Shown here piece by piece: positions 1 to 6,562 of a DNA stretch of 15,521 bases. Numbering within the stretch: position 1 is the first letter of the stretch; each line of letters begins with the position of its first letter. This stretch comes from Actinomycetota bacterium (GTDB lineage: Bacteria; Actinomycetota; Geothermincolia; Fen-727; Anoxymicrobiaceae). The translations under genes were made by a program, and so were the position numbers. The stretch lies in contig PMDX01000313.1 in assembly GCA_003154635.1 (NCBI GenBank), forward strand, positions 149-15,669, read 5' to 3'. Below the pieces are notes generated by a model. The model did not search any database and was not told the origin of the DNA. It saw only the letters and a program-made list of their open reading frames with translations.

Positions 1-372
1 TTCGAGCACGCATCGACCCCGATAATCGTAGGGGTCAACGCGTCGATGATACTCGGCTGCCTGAACGCTGCGCTGATGCGCAAGAGGCAACCGTTCTTCG
101 GTCTCTCGATGGCGAGCCTGCTCTTCTTCAACGCCATCCTCCATACCGGGGCCTCCATGAGGCTGAAGAAGTATTCGCCGGGACTCATCACCGGGCTCTG
201 CCTGTACGTCCCGCTTTCCGTTGCCGCGTTCGGGGGGTATGCCAGGTCGTCCGGGTACAAGAAGTCGATCGCAGTGAGCGCGGCGCTGTTCGGCATCTCC
301 CTGCACTCGACACCATTCGTTGCTTTTACCATCAGAGGCGTTCTTACAAGGAGAAGCGATGAGGAAAGTTGA
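1..372 (+). CDS. HXXEE-type membrane protein, C-terminal part (5' end outside window)
   Basis: The frame is open from base 1 and ends at TGA 370-372, giving at least 123 residues without the true start. The protein is hydrophobic with about three membrane segments. The stretch NAILHTGASMRLKKYSPGL, with an Asn, a His four residues later and then YSPGL followed by a Pro-containing hydrophobic segment, is the pattern I know from the C-terminal half of HXXEE-domain proteins (Pfam HXXEE). These are small integral membrane proteins of unknown biochemical role. The FEH at the very start may belong to the family's second conserved block. The tail (RRSDEES) is polar and probably cytoplasmic. The stop lies 14 bases inside the following cupin start, so the two were once translationally coupled. 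The family call rests on motif memory; the function is unknown. Confidence 0.55.
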   Translation, partial: FEHASTPIIVGVNASMILGCLNAALMRKRQPFFGLSMASLLFFNAILHTGASMRLKKYSPGLITGLCLYVPLSVAAFGGYARSSGYKKSIAVSAALFGISLHSTPFVAFTIRGVLTRRSDEES

Positions 373-502
373 GCTGAAGGAATTAACGACATACGAGGCG
401 CCAAAGCATTTCAACATGGTCGCGCGCCGTCTGGAGCGCGAGAAAGGGAGCGCTCACCGCTGTGAGGGATGTCGTGGGGATGCGGGCGCGGCCGACTATT
501 GA
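359..502 (+). pseudogene. 5' stub of a cupin-domain gene
   Basis: An ATG at 359 follows a strong ribosome binding site, AGGAG at 349-353 with 5-base spacing. The first 25 residues (MRKVELKELTTYEAPKHFNM then VARRL) look like the N-terminus of small single-domain cupins, which usually continue with a G-x-E-K-F-W-V-G-L-S-H-F-L-P-G-G-G block and run to about 110-120 residues. Here similarity stops at about base 435. The remainder is charged, Cys-containing and unrelated, and ends at TGA 500-502, so no cupin barrel or metal-binding His motif can form. I read this as the 5' end of a cupin gene joined to foreign sequence, probably by deletion. A real 47-residue peptide is possible but unlikely. Confidence 0.45.
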
Positions 503-758
503 CGAAGGCCGGGCGGAGGCGCTCAGGGAGCGGATGTTCGCGTCCCTGAAACGTGAGTCCGGCACCGCGGCGGTCGACCTCGTCCACTGGTTCCAGAGGG
601 AGGACTGCCCCGAGGTCGACAACCGCAACTGGCTCAAGTGGATCACGCTCCAGGACAGTGACGGGGAGATGACGACTTCGGTCGAGGACATTCCTATTGA
701 AAAATATCCTCTAAGGCCGTGCATTCCCGGCAGGAAACAGTTCTTGCCGCAGATGTGA
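462..758 (+). CDS. Unidentified short protein, possibly a 3' gene fragment
   Basis: A GTG at 462 opens a 98-residue frame ending at TGA 756-758. In this frame the sequence is open from 387, so the true reading may begin upstream or be the 3' remainder of a longer gene whose front was lost next to the cupin stub. The product is soluble and acidic to neutral, with Trp-rich LVHWFQREDCPEVDNRNWLK in the middle and a Pro/Arg-rich end (PLRPCIPGRKQFLPQM). The composition is protein-like and unlike a random frame, and the plus-strand alternatives are broken. The upstream AGGGAG at 445-450 is rather far from the GTG. The next gene starts 34 bases downstream with its own ribosome binding site. I do not recognise the family. 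Confidence 0.4.
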   Translation: MRDVVGMRARPTIDEGRAEALRERMFASLKRESGTAAVDLVHWFQREDCPEVDNRNWLKWITLQDSDGEMTTSVEDIPIEKYPLRPCIPGRKQFLPQM

Positions 759-792
759 AATGGATTGTGCCCAATATCGAGGAGGGCAAAGT

Positions 793-1686
793 ATGAACTT
801 CAGGAGTCTGTTCGTGAGGATGGGGAAGGTCTTCCCGGCGCACGTAACGATGGACGACATCGGGAGCATGAAACGCAGGATACTTACGGAGGCGGAGAAG
901 CACAAGCCATATGCCAAATACTTCTATAAGGAACTCGCGGAGATTCCCGCGGAGGACCTGGAAAAGGTAAACGCCGGACCGGTAGACCCCTCTTCGGTCA
1001 TATCGATCCGGGACAGGAACGATCTGATGAAACCCGGATATCTCGATGTGGAAACCGGATACACTGTCTTGGAAGATGGCAGCGGCTTTGCCGCCACATT
1101 GGTCAGGATGCCGGGAGTTACGCCCGACATGCTCGACTGGTGGTTCAACTGGCATCCGCTGGAGGGTTTGAGGTATGCCATGTGGTGCCCGGTCGCGCAT
1201 ACGGATATCAGCGTGAAGAACTCCGCGCAGCATCTGGACAGCTCAGGAGTCGTGTTAAGGGAGAGGAACTACGGCAGTACGCACTATCCAGTCGAGGGGT
1301 TTAACGTCCAGGGATCGCAGAAGGTATGGATCCAGTTCTTCTCTCCAGAGGATTTCGGCCTGGATATGAGCATGTTCAATGAGCCCGGGATATCCAGGGC
1401 CTACTGCGCCAACGTGATCATAGATCTAATGAGAATCCCGTTCAATGTGTTCTTCCATGCAATTCGTGAAGCAGATGGAGGAGTGGAATACCGCAGCCGT
1501 TACTGGCTGGGGTACACCATGAAGAACGGTGCTCCAGTGAGGGCAAAGCGACCGGTGCCGTACAAGATGATAGACATGGCGCGCAACAATTGCATACACA
1601 GCCTTATCGAGTACAACAACCTGGCGTCCTTCTTGCCGCAACTGTACCAGGAGATGGGCGGCAAGATAGACAATCCGGAAGGATAG
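793..1686 (+). CDS. DAPG/phloretin hydrolase-family zinc enzyme (PhlG-like)
   Basis: This 297-residue protein resembles PhlG and phloretin hydrolase, zinc enzymes that cleave the carbon-carbon bond between an acyl group and a phloroglucinol-type ring. Family signatures are TPDMLDWWFNWHP (110-122), RYAMWCPVAH (127-136), YPVEGF (165-170) and a C-terminal HSLIE (269-273). In PhlG the zinc ligands are two His and two Glu, the last pair spaced H-x3-E; here the likely set is His121, Glu168, His269 and Glu273. ATG 793 was chosen over the in-frame ATG at 760 because GAGGAGGG (779-786) sits 6 bases before it. No signal peptide is seen, so it should be cytoplasmic. A flavin oxidoreductase and a thioesterase follow, consistent with aromatic or polyketide-type catabolism, but the substrate cannot be read from the sequence. 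Confidence 0.8.
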   Translation: MNFRSLFVRMGKVFPAHVTMDDIGSMKRRILTEAEKHKPYAKYFYKELAEIPAEDLEKVNAGPVDPSSVISIRDRNDLMKPGYLDVETGYTVLEDGSGFAATLVRMPGVTPDMLDWWFNWHPLEGLRYAMWCPVAHTDISVKNSAQHLDSSGVVLRERNYGSTHYPVEGFNVQGSQKVWIQFFSPEDFGLDMSMFNEPGISRAYCANVIIDLMRIPFNVFFHAIREADGGVEYRSRYWLGYTMKNGAPVRAKRPVPYKMIDMARNNCIHSLIEYNNLASFLPQLYQEMGGKIDNPEG

Positions 1687-1697
1687 GCCAGGTCGCG

Positions 1698-1727
1698 TTG
1701 CGGGCGGACACGCAACCAATATAGAAT
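1698..1727 (+). promoter_or_regulatory. Candidate sigma-70-like promoter before FAD oxidoreductase
   Basis: TTGCGG (1698-1703) and TAGAAT (1722-1727) are separated by 18 bases and lie 47 bases before the ATG at 1774. An inverted repeat GTTGCG/CGCAAC (1697-1702 and 1711-1716) overlaps the -35 region and could be an operator or a weak terminator of the preceding gene; no T-run follows it. An 8-G run (1733-1740) falls at about the expected transcription start. Only the -10 match is good. Confidence 0.3.
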
Positions 1728-1773
1728 CTCGCGGGGGGGGCGCATCGTCGTCCTAGCGAGAGGTAGGTGCCTG

Positions 1774-3108
1774 ATGAGAGTTGCGGTTATTGGTGCGGGT
1801 GCGGCTGGACTGGCTGCGACACATGCCCTGCGCAAGGCGGGAGCTGAAGTGACCACGTTCGAAGCCACTGGTGCGGCGGGTGGACGAGCGAGATGCTACA
1901 CAAAGGACGGGTTCGTGTTTGACACGGGCGCCCAGTTCATGGCGAAGGTCTGCGCGACACAATTGCGACTGTGCCAGGAGATGGGGATGGATGAAGAGAT
2001 CCTCCCGTTCGATCTGAATGTCGCCTTCTGGAGGAACGGCAAGATGTACCCGGTGCCGCCTCCCACCCCGATGGGCCTCCTGAAGGGATTCGGTGACCTG
2101 GTCAGGTTCAGGGGCTTCCCGTTCAAGGTCTATCCCCAGATGGCGAAAGTCATGTTCCAGATGATCAAACGCTTCGTCAACGTCGACATAGCGACGATGA
2201 ACCCCGAGTGCCTGATAGACCTCGGAGATACGAGCGTTGCCGATTTTACGCTCAAGTACGGCGGGCGCGAGGCGCTCGACTGGGCGATGGGTCCCATGGT
2301 CGGTACGCTTACGATCGGCGAGCCGGAGGATGTCTCGATACCTCACCTCATAGGGCTGATGGGCCTGTACGAAGGGCTCCTTCTGCTCGAGCGCGGCATA
2401 GGCTCCATGCCGGAAGCGCTCTACCATCACTGTAAAGATTCCATCAGGCTCTCGACGCCCATTAAAGAGATCGTTATCGAGAACGGAGCCGTAAAGGGCG
2501 TGGATACACCGGACGGGTTCATGGAAGCGGACCACGTCATCTGCGCGACGACCGCCTCGATGGCTCGCAAGCTGATGCCGCAGCTTCCGGATACCATCCG
2601 CAAGCCCCTCGAGAAGGTCAACTACAGCTCGACGGTGCACGTGATGCTGGGGCTCGAGGAGCGCATGCTGCCGGGCGACCTCTATGCCGTAGCCCTGCCG
2701 GCCCAGGCGAACAGCTTCATCCCGGGGTTGAATGACTGCAGTAAGAAATCCTCCAGGTTCGCACCTCCCGGGACGGGTCTCTCGCACTGCGTGACTTACG
2801 GCACCCGCGCGCGCGAACTCTTCTCGCTTCCCGACGAAGAGGTTGTAGGCAAGGTCATAGCGGAGGTCAAGCGCCTTGGAGGCAAGATCGACTCGAAGCC
2901 TCTGGTGGCAGACGTCATCCGGTGGCCCGAGGCCATATGCCTCGAATCGCCGGGGCAGTTTCCGGCTATGTACTGCCTCAAGCGAAACAACATAAAGGAC
3001 GTCAAAGGCCTTCACCTCGCGGGTTCCTACATGTATCTGGTCTCATGCGTAGAAGGTGCATTGAGGAGCGGGGAGGACGCCGCGGTGGCGGTGCTTACCG
3101 AGTCATAA
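1774..3108 (+). CDS. NAD(P)/FAD-dependent oxidoreductase, amine oxidase/phytoene desaturase fold
   Basis: A 444-residue flavoprotein. The N-terminus has the Rossmann dinucleotide motif VIGAGAAGLAA (Gly7, Gly9, Gly12), an acidic Glu30 at the end of the second strand to hold the ribose, then GGRAR (36-40) and FDTGAQF (49-55), the usual order in protoporphyrinogen oxidase, phytoene desaturase and flavin amine oxidases. The C-terminal LHLAGSYMYLVSCVEGALRS (about 413-432) with GEDAA is the second FAD-binding segment of that superfamily. The middle is the substrate domain and shows nothing that fixes specificity. The length is normal and no membrane segment or signal peptide is evident. AGAGGTAGG (1759-1767) lies 6 bases before the ATG. 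It sits 87 bases after the PhlG-like gene and may act on a related compound. The fold is secure, the reaction unknown. Confidence 0.85.
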   Translation: MRVAVIGAGAAGLAATHALRKAGAEVTTFEATGAAGGRARCYTKDGFVFDTGAQFMAKVCATQLRLCQEMGMDEEILPFDLNVAFWRNGKMYPVPPPTPMGLLKGFGDLVRFRGFPFKVYPQMAKVMFQMIKRFVNVDIATMNPECLIDLGDTSVADFTLKYGGREALDWAMGPMVGTLTIGEPEDVSIPHLIGLMGLYEGLLLLERGIGSMPEALYHHCKDSIRLSTPIKEIVIENGAVKGVDTPDGFMEADHVICATTASMARKLMPQLPDTIRKPLEKVNYSSTVHVMLGLEERMLPGDLYAVALPAQANSFIPGLNDCSKKSSRFAPPGTGLSHCVTYGTRARELFSLPDEEVVGKVIAEVKRLGGKIDSKPLVADVIRWPEAICLESPGQFPAMYCLKRNNIKDVKGLHLAGSYMYLVSCVEGALRSGEDAAVAVLTES

Positions 3109-3186
3109 CCGCTGCCGCGACGGAAATTCCGATCTTATCGAGCAGGGCCGGACTGCCCTTGTGCGCAAGCGCGTGCATTGAAGGAC

Positions 3187-3215
3187 TTGGCCGCCGCCTT
3201 CCCTGGTAATAGAAT
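3187..3215 (+). promoter_or_regulatory. Candidate sigma-70-like promoter before thioesterase
   Basis: TTGGCC (3187-3192) and TAGAAT (3210-3215) are exactly 17 bases apart, with the -10 one mismatch from TATAAT. They lie in the 157-base gap before the thioesterase ATG at 3266, which suggests separate transcription from the oxidoreductase. Confidence 0.45.
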
Positions 3216-3265
3216 CCAACACGTGGCTGATTCATGTCGCGCCGAACGTCCGCGGAGGTAAACGC

Positions 3266-3721
3266 ATGGAACTCGACGAGAACACTCGCGAATCATTCAA
3301 GGAAATCCTCAACAACTCGCCCATGTACTGCCACATGAAGATGCAGGTCGTCGACGCTGGTGAAGGCCGGTCAAGGGTCGAGATGCAGGCGGATAAGACG
3401 CTTCACAGCCTGTACGGGATGCTGCATGGAGGAGCCGTGGCGACGATCATGGACTCGTCTTGCGGCATTGCGCTCGGCTCCCTGCTCGAGCCGGGCGAGA
3501 TCTGCGTTACCATAGATCTTCGGATCAACTACGTCTCCAACCTCAGGGAGGGAACCCTCATCGGGGAAGGGCGCGTCATACACAAAGGTAAGCAGACTGG
3601 TGTCACCGAGGCGGAGATCAGAGACTCGCAGGGAAAACTCATCGCAGCGGGCATGGCTACTCACCTCGTTTGCGCTCCCGGAGACGTGAGGATGGTGGAT
3701 TTCCGCGACCCGGGGGAATGA
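3266..3721 (+). CDS. PaaI-like hotdog-fold thioesterase
   Basis: This 151-residue protein fits the PaaI/YdiI group of hotdog thioesterases, which hydrolyse acyl-CoA or aryl-CoA thioesters in the cytoplasm. The signature is HGGAVATIMDSS (54-65): His54-Gly-Gly-Ala on the hotdog turn and Asp63, the position of the catalytic acid on the central helix. DLRINYVSNLREG in the second half is the usual strand carrying the Asn-Tyr/Phe pair. GGAGGT (3254-3259) lies 6 bases before the ATG. It follows a flavin oxidoreductase and a PhlG-like hydrolase, so it may clear a CoA ester from the same pathway, but no residue fixes the substrate. The length is typical and the protein appears intact. Confidence 0.85.
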   Translation: MELDENTRESFKEILNNSPMYCHMKMQVVDAGEGRSRVEMQADKTLHSLYGMLHGGAVATIMDSSCGIALGSLLEPGEICVTIDLRINYVSNLREGTLIGEGRVIHKGKQTGVTEAEIRDSQGKLIAAGMATHLVCAPGDVRMVDFRDPGE

Positions 3722-3821
3722 GGCTGACGAGCAGGCCCCCGACCGGCGGGTCACCCAATTGGCCCGAGCAATTCCCGCTACTTGGTAATGTCAGATCGAA
3801 CTCACCTGAAGTACTTTCAGT

Positions 3822-6212
3822 ATGTCTCACAAGATCTGTAACCCTGGAGCCTGCGCCGGGGGAAATGCGCGGGACCAGTGGGGGGGGTATGCTTTGCCAG
3901 GTGGGCAGGAGGCTCGGATCCTCATAGTCGAGGACGATGATTCGGCTGCGGCCGTACAGGAAAGACTCATCCTCGAGAGGATTCCCGCAATTATAAGCAG
4001 GGCGCACGACTGTGCTTCGGCCAGGAGCGAGCTCGAATCGCATGAATTCGACATGGTTCTCCTCGATTACCGGTTACCCGATGAAAGCGGTTTTGCGCTT
4101 CTCGAAGAGATCGCATCGGCACAAGGCGCGCCGGCCGTCGTGGTGGTCACGGGGCGTGGGGACGAGCAGAAGGCGGCCGAGGCTTTCCGGTTGGGTGCTT
4201 CGTGTTACGTGGTAAAGGACAGTAGCCTCTCGTTCATACTCCCGAAGGCGGTAGACGACGCGCTTGCCAAGAACGCCCTCAAGCGAAGTGAAAGACTCAT
4301 TCAGGCACTCGTGGAAAACTCGAGCGTGATCTTTTCGGTGCTGGACCGGGAGGGATGTATCGTCTACATGAGCCCGGGGATTACGGCACTGTCTGGTTTT
4401 ACGCGCGAGGAGTTGCAGGGCATGAACGCCTTCGATCTCGTGCACCCCGATGACCGGAAGAGGACTATCGCAACGTTCGCACAGGCCATCACGGAACCCG
4501 GTGTGAGCGTCGGCATGGAGTATCGCATCAGGCACAAAAACGGGACGTGGCGCACTCTCGAATGCCATGGAGAGAACCTGCTCGAAGACCCCAACGTCCG
4601 CGGAGCCGTCATCACGACGAAAGACGTAACATCGAGGAAGGAGATAGAGGACGCCCTCAGGCAATCCAGGGAGATGTACAAGACGCTTCTCGACACCACG
4701 CATGACTCGTTTTTCCTCACCGATATGGACGGAGTCATCCAAGAGGTCTCGCAAAGGGCCCTGGAGCTTTTCGCCTACGACGACCCTTCCGACCTGGTCG
4801 GAAACAACCTCGGGATGCTCACCGCTTCGGAGGACAGGAAGAGGGCTGCAAACGATGTGTTAAACATGAAGCTGTCGGGGGCTTCGCTGGGTCGCGGGAT
4901 GGAATACCGGATGCAGAAGAAGAACGGCGAACCGTTCGCGGTCGAGATGCGCTTCGCTGTCGTGCCGGGTGACGATTTGGGGAACGGGATCGTGATGTTC
5001 GCAATGACCGACATTACCGAGAGGCGGCGCGCGGAAGACGCATTGAAGGAAAGCGAGGAAAGATACAGGGAGCTCTTCGAGGAGACGCCGGCACCGCTTT
5101 GGGAGGACGACTGTTCGGGCATCAAGGCGTGCCTGGACGAGTACGAGGATCGCGGCATAGTGGACATCTCCGAGTTCCTGGCAAAGAACCCCGAAGAGAT
5201 CATAAGGTTGGCGCGCGAGGTGAAGGTAGTCGACGTAAACCAGGCCACCGTGGACCTCTTCGAGGCGAAAGACAAGGCCGAGATATCCGAGAGGTACTTT
5301 GAGATATTTACAGCCGATAGCTTTGAATCGGTCGAGCAGGCGCTAGTAAGGTTGGCGACCGGCGGTGAGTTGTTCAAGACCGACACCAGCGCGCGCACGC
5401 TGAAGGGCAAGCCGCTCAAGATATCCGTGAGAGGTACGATCGCACCCGGACACGAGGAGACATTGTCCCGGGTGCTTTTCTCCGTGCTTGACATCACCGA
5501 ACTGCAGCGCGTGGAGGACAAGCTTCGAAAGATCAACGCGGAGCTTGAAGCTTATGCGCATACCGTGTCGCACGACCTCAAAGGGCCGCTGTCCGCCGTC
5601 ATCGGATACGGGGACGTGTTGAAGATGGCAGTCAAGGATGTGACCGACAAGGAGACCCGCGAGAAGCTCGAGGAGTACCTGCACGGCCTCGAGACGAGCG
5701 CCAGGCGCTGCTACAGGCTGATCGAGGACCTCCTCGATCTCGCCCAGGCCGGGCAGACACCTAAAGATATCGAGCATGTGGACGTGGGCCAGTTAGTCCA
5801 GAGGATCTGGAACGAGCGGCAGGTGGAGGTCGAGACCGGTAACATCGAGCTTGTGATGGACGAGGACCTTGGTTGTGTCTACGCAAATCCGACGCACGTC
5901 TACCAGCTCTTCGCCAATCTCATTACGAACGCCATCTCTTACAACGATTGCGAAAAGGCCTTGATCGAGGTGCGAAGGCTCGAGGGAGAGGAGAAAGGCG
6001 TCCACCACTTCCTCTTGCGTGACAACGGGCGCGGGCTGCCGATGTGGAGCACGGAAGATGTCTTCCTTCCGTTCAGGAAATCATCGGCGGGTGGCACCGG
6101 CATCGGGCTCTACATAGTCGCCAAGATCGTCGAGACGTACGGTGGAGAGATCTCCGCGTACAACGACGACGGCGCCTGCTTCAAGTTCAGCCTAAGGGAC
6201 GTTTCTTTCTGA
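3822..6212 (+). CDS. Receiver-PAS-PAS-PAS histidine kinase
   Basis: A 796-residue sensor kinase with no obvious membrane segment, so probably cytoplasmic. Domains in order: receiver (about 33-150; acidic Glu37, Asp38, Asp39, phospho-acceptor Asp82, Thr110, Lys132); PAS 1 (about 158-275, ending ITTKDVTSRKE); PAS 2 (about 285-405, ending FAMTDITERR); a divergent PAS-like segment (about 412-565); HisKA with TVSHDLKGPL (phospho-His584); HATPase with N-box LFANLITNAISYND (696-709), G1 DNGRGLP (734-740), F-box VFLPFRK (747-753) and G2 GGTGIGLYI (757-765). All catalytic boxes are present. The receiver at the front suggests input by phosphotransfer as well as ligand sensing. No response regulator gene adjoins it. 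The start is uncertain: ATG 3822 has only a weak ribosome binding site, and an in-frame TTG at 3894 would begin just before the receiver. Confidence 0.92.
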   Translation: MSHKICNPGACAGGNARDQWGGYALPGGQEARILIVEDDDSAAAVQERLILERIPAIISRAHDCASARSELESHEFDMVLLDYRLPDESGFALLEEIASAQGAPAVVVVTGRGDEQKAAEAFRLGASCYVVKDSSLSFILPKAVDDALAKNALKRSERLIQALVENSSVIFSVLDREGCIVYMSPGITALSGFTREELQGMNAFDLVHPDDRKRTIATFAQAITEPGVSVGMEYRIRHKNGTWRTLECHGENLLEDPNVRGAVITTKDVTSRKEIEDALRQSREMYKTLLDTTHDSFFLTDMDGVIQEVSQRALELFAYDDPSDLVGNNLGMLTASEDRKRAANDVLNMKLSGASLGRGMEYRMQKKNGEPFAVEMRFAVVPGDDLGNGIVMFAMTDITERRRAEDALKESEERYRELFEETPAPLWEDDCSGIKACLDEYEDRGIVDISEFLAKNPEEIIRLAREVKVVDVNQATVDLFEAKDKAEISERYFEIFTADSFESVEQALVRLATGGELFKTDTSARTLKGKPLKISVRGTIAPGHEETLSRVLFSVLDITELQRVEDKLRKINAELEAYAHTVSHDLKGPLSAVIGYGDVLKMAVKDVTDKETREKLEEYLHGLETSARRCYRLIEDLLDLAQAGQTPKDIEHVDVGQLVQRIWNERQVEVETGNIELVMDEDLGCVYANPTHVYQLFANLITNAISYNDCEKALIEVRRLEGEEKGVHHFLLRDNGRGLPMWSTEDVFLPFRKSSAGGTGIGLYIVAKIVETYGGEISAYNDDGACFKFSLRDVSF

Positions 6213-6281
6213 GGCGCGGCTCAGCAGAAACGCGGCCAGTCGATCGTCTGTAACGCGAGCTCCATCGGCATTGAAGCCCTC

Positions 6282-6377
6282 TCAACTATCTTTTCGGGCG
6301 GGCGCTTGCTGGTAGAAGTTGCGTGACGTGTCCATGTTACGTACAAAGATGACGAACGCTTTCAAGACCATCGACAT
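6282..6377 (-). pseudogene. 5' stub of a VOC/glyoxalase-like gene
   Basis: On the minus strand GGGGAGG, 7 bases before the ATG at 6377 (reading down), is a near-ideal ribosome binding site. The first 24 residues (MSMVLKAFVIFVRNMDTSRN then FYQQ) match the opening of vicinal oxygen chelate proteins, where strand one is followed by V-x-D-M-x-x-S-x-x-F-Y. Similarity ends at FYQQ and the frame stops at codon 32 (TGA at 6282-6284), leaving no room for the remaining half-domain or metal ligands. I read it as the surviving front of a glyoxalase, dioxygenase or bleomycin-resistance type gene whose body was deleted. It lies tail to tail with the sensor kinase, only about 70 bases from its stop. Confidence 0.5.
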
Positions 6378-6387
6378 GGCGATACCT

Positions 6388-6540
6388 CCCCGGACACTCC
6401 TCTGAAATAATTCGTACACGAAGACATATGTCCGGCGCAATGATGCCGGACGGGCCGTACCCTGGCGCGCGCGGACGCCCCCGGACACTTGCCGAACCGG
6501 CGCCCTGGGCTTATGGTCTTTTGAGTCCGGCATTGAGAGC
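6388..6540. promoter_or_regulatory. Cluster of CCGGAC/GTCCGG hexamers with hairpins upstream of the TIM-barrel gene
   Basis: Five copies of CCGGAC or its complement occur in about 150 bases: 6390-6395, 6430-6435, 6446-6451, 6481-6486 and 6525-6530. The second and third form a perfect 7-base-pair hairpin, GTCCGGC (6430-6436) and GCCGGAC (6445-6451) with an 8-base loop. An 11-base direct repeat CCCCGGACACT occurs at 6388-6398 and 6479-6489. Two short palindromes lie beside them: TTCGT-AC-ACGAA (6411-6422) and ACATATGT (6424-6431). This could be an operator array or structured leader for the gene at 6563, or debris of the lost VOC gene. The region 6213-6562 holds no intact gene. Confidence 0.4.
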
Positions 6541-6562
6541 ACGGTCGAGATGGGGGGTAGAC

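Noticed and set aside
1753..3015. Long minus-strand open frame of 420 codons opposite the FAD oxidoreductase
   Set aside because: It is antisense to a gene with clear family motifs, is rich in Arg/His/Asp as expected from a mirrored frame in G+C-rich DNA, and has no recognisable domain.
3757..3773. Inverted repeat AATTG/CAATT before the sensor kinase
   Set aside because: Only 5 base pairs with a 7-base loop and no accompanying promoter or conserved site; too short to call.
4775..5536. Minus-strand Ser-rich open frame of 253 codons opposite the sensor kinase
   Set aside because: The Ser-rich composition is what the complement of Glu/Asp/Arg-rich PAS coding gives; the plus strand has full domain support.
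6428..6562. Upstream ATG extension of the xylose isomerase-like protein
   Set aside because: It would add 45 residues of Pro/Arg/Gly-rich sequence over a hairpin and repeat cluster, with no ribosome binding site; family similarity starts after the GTG at 6563.
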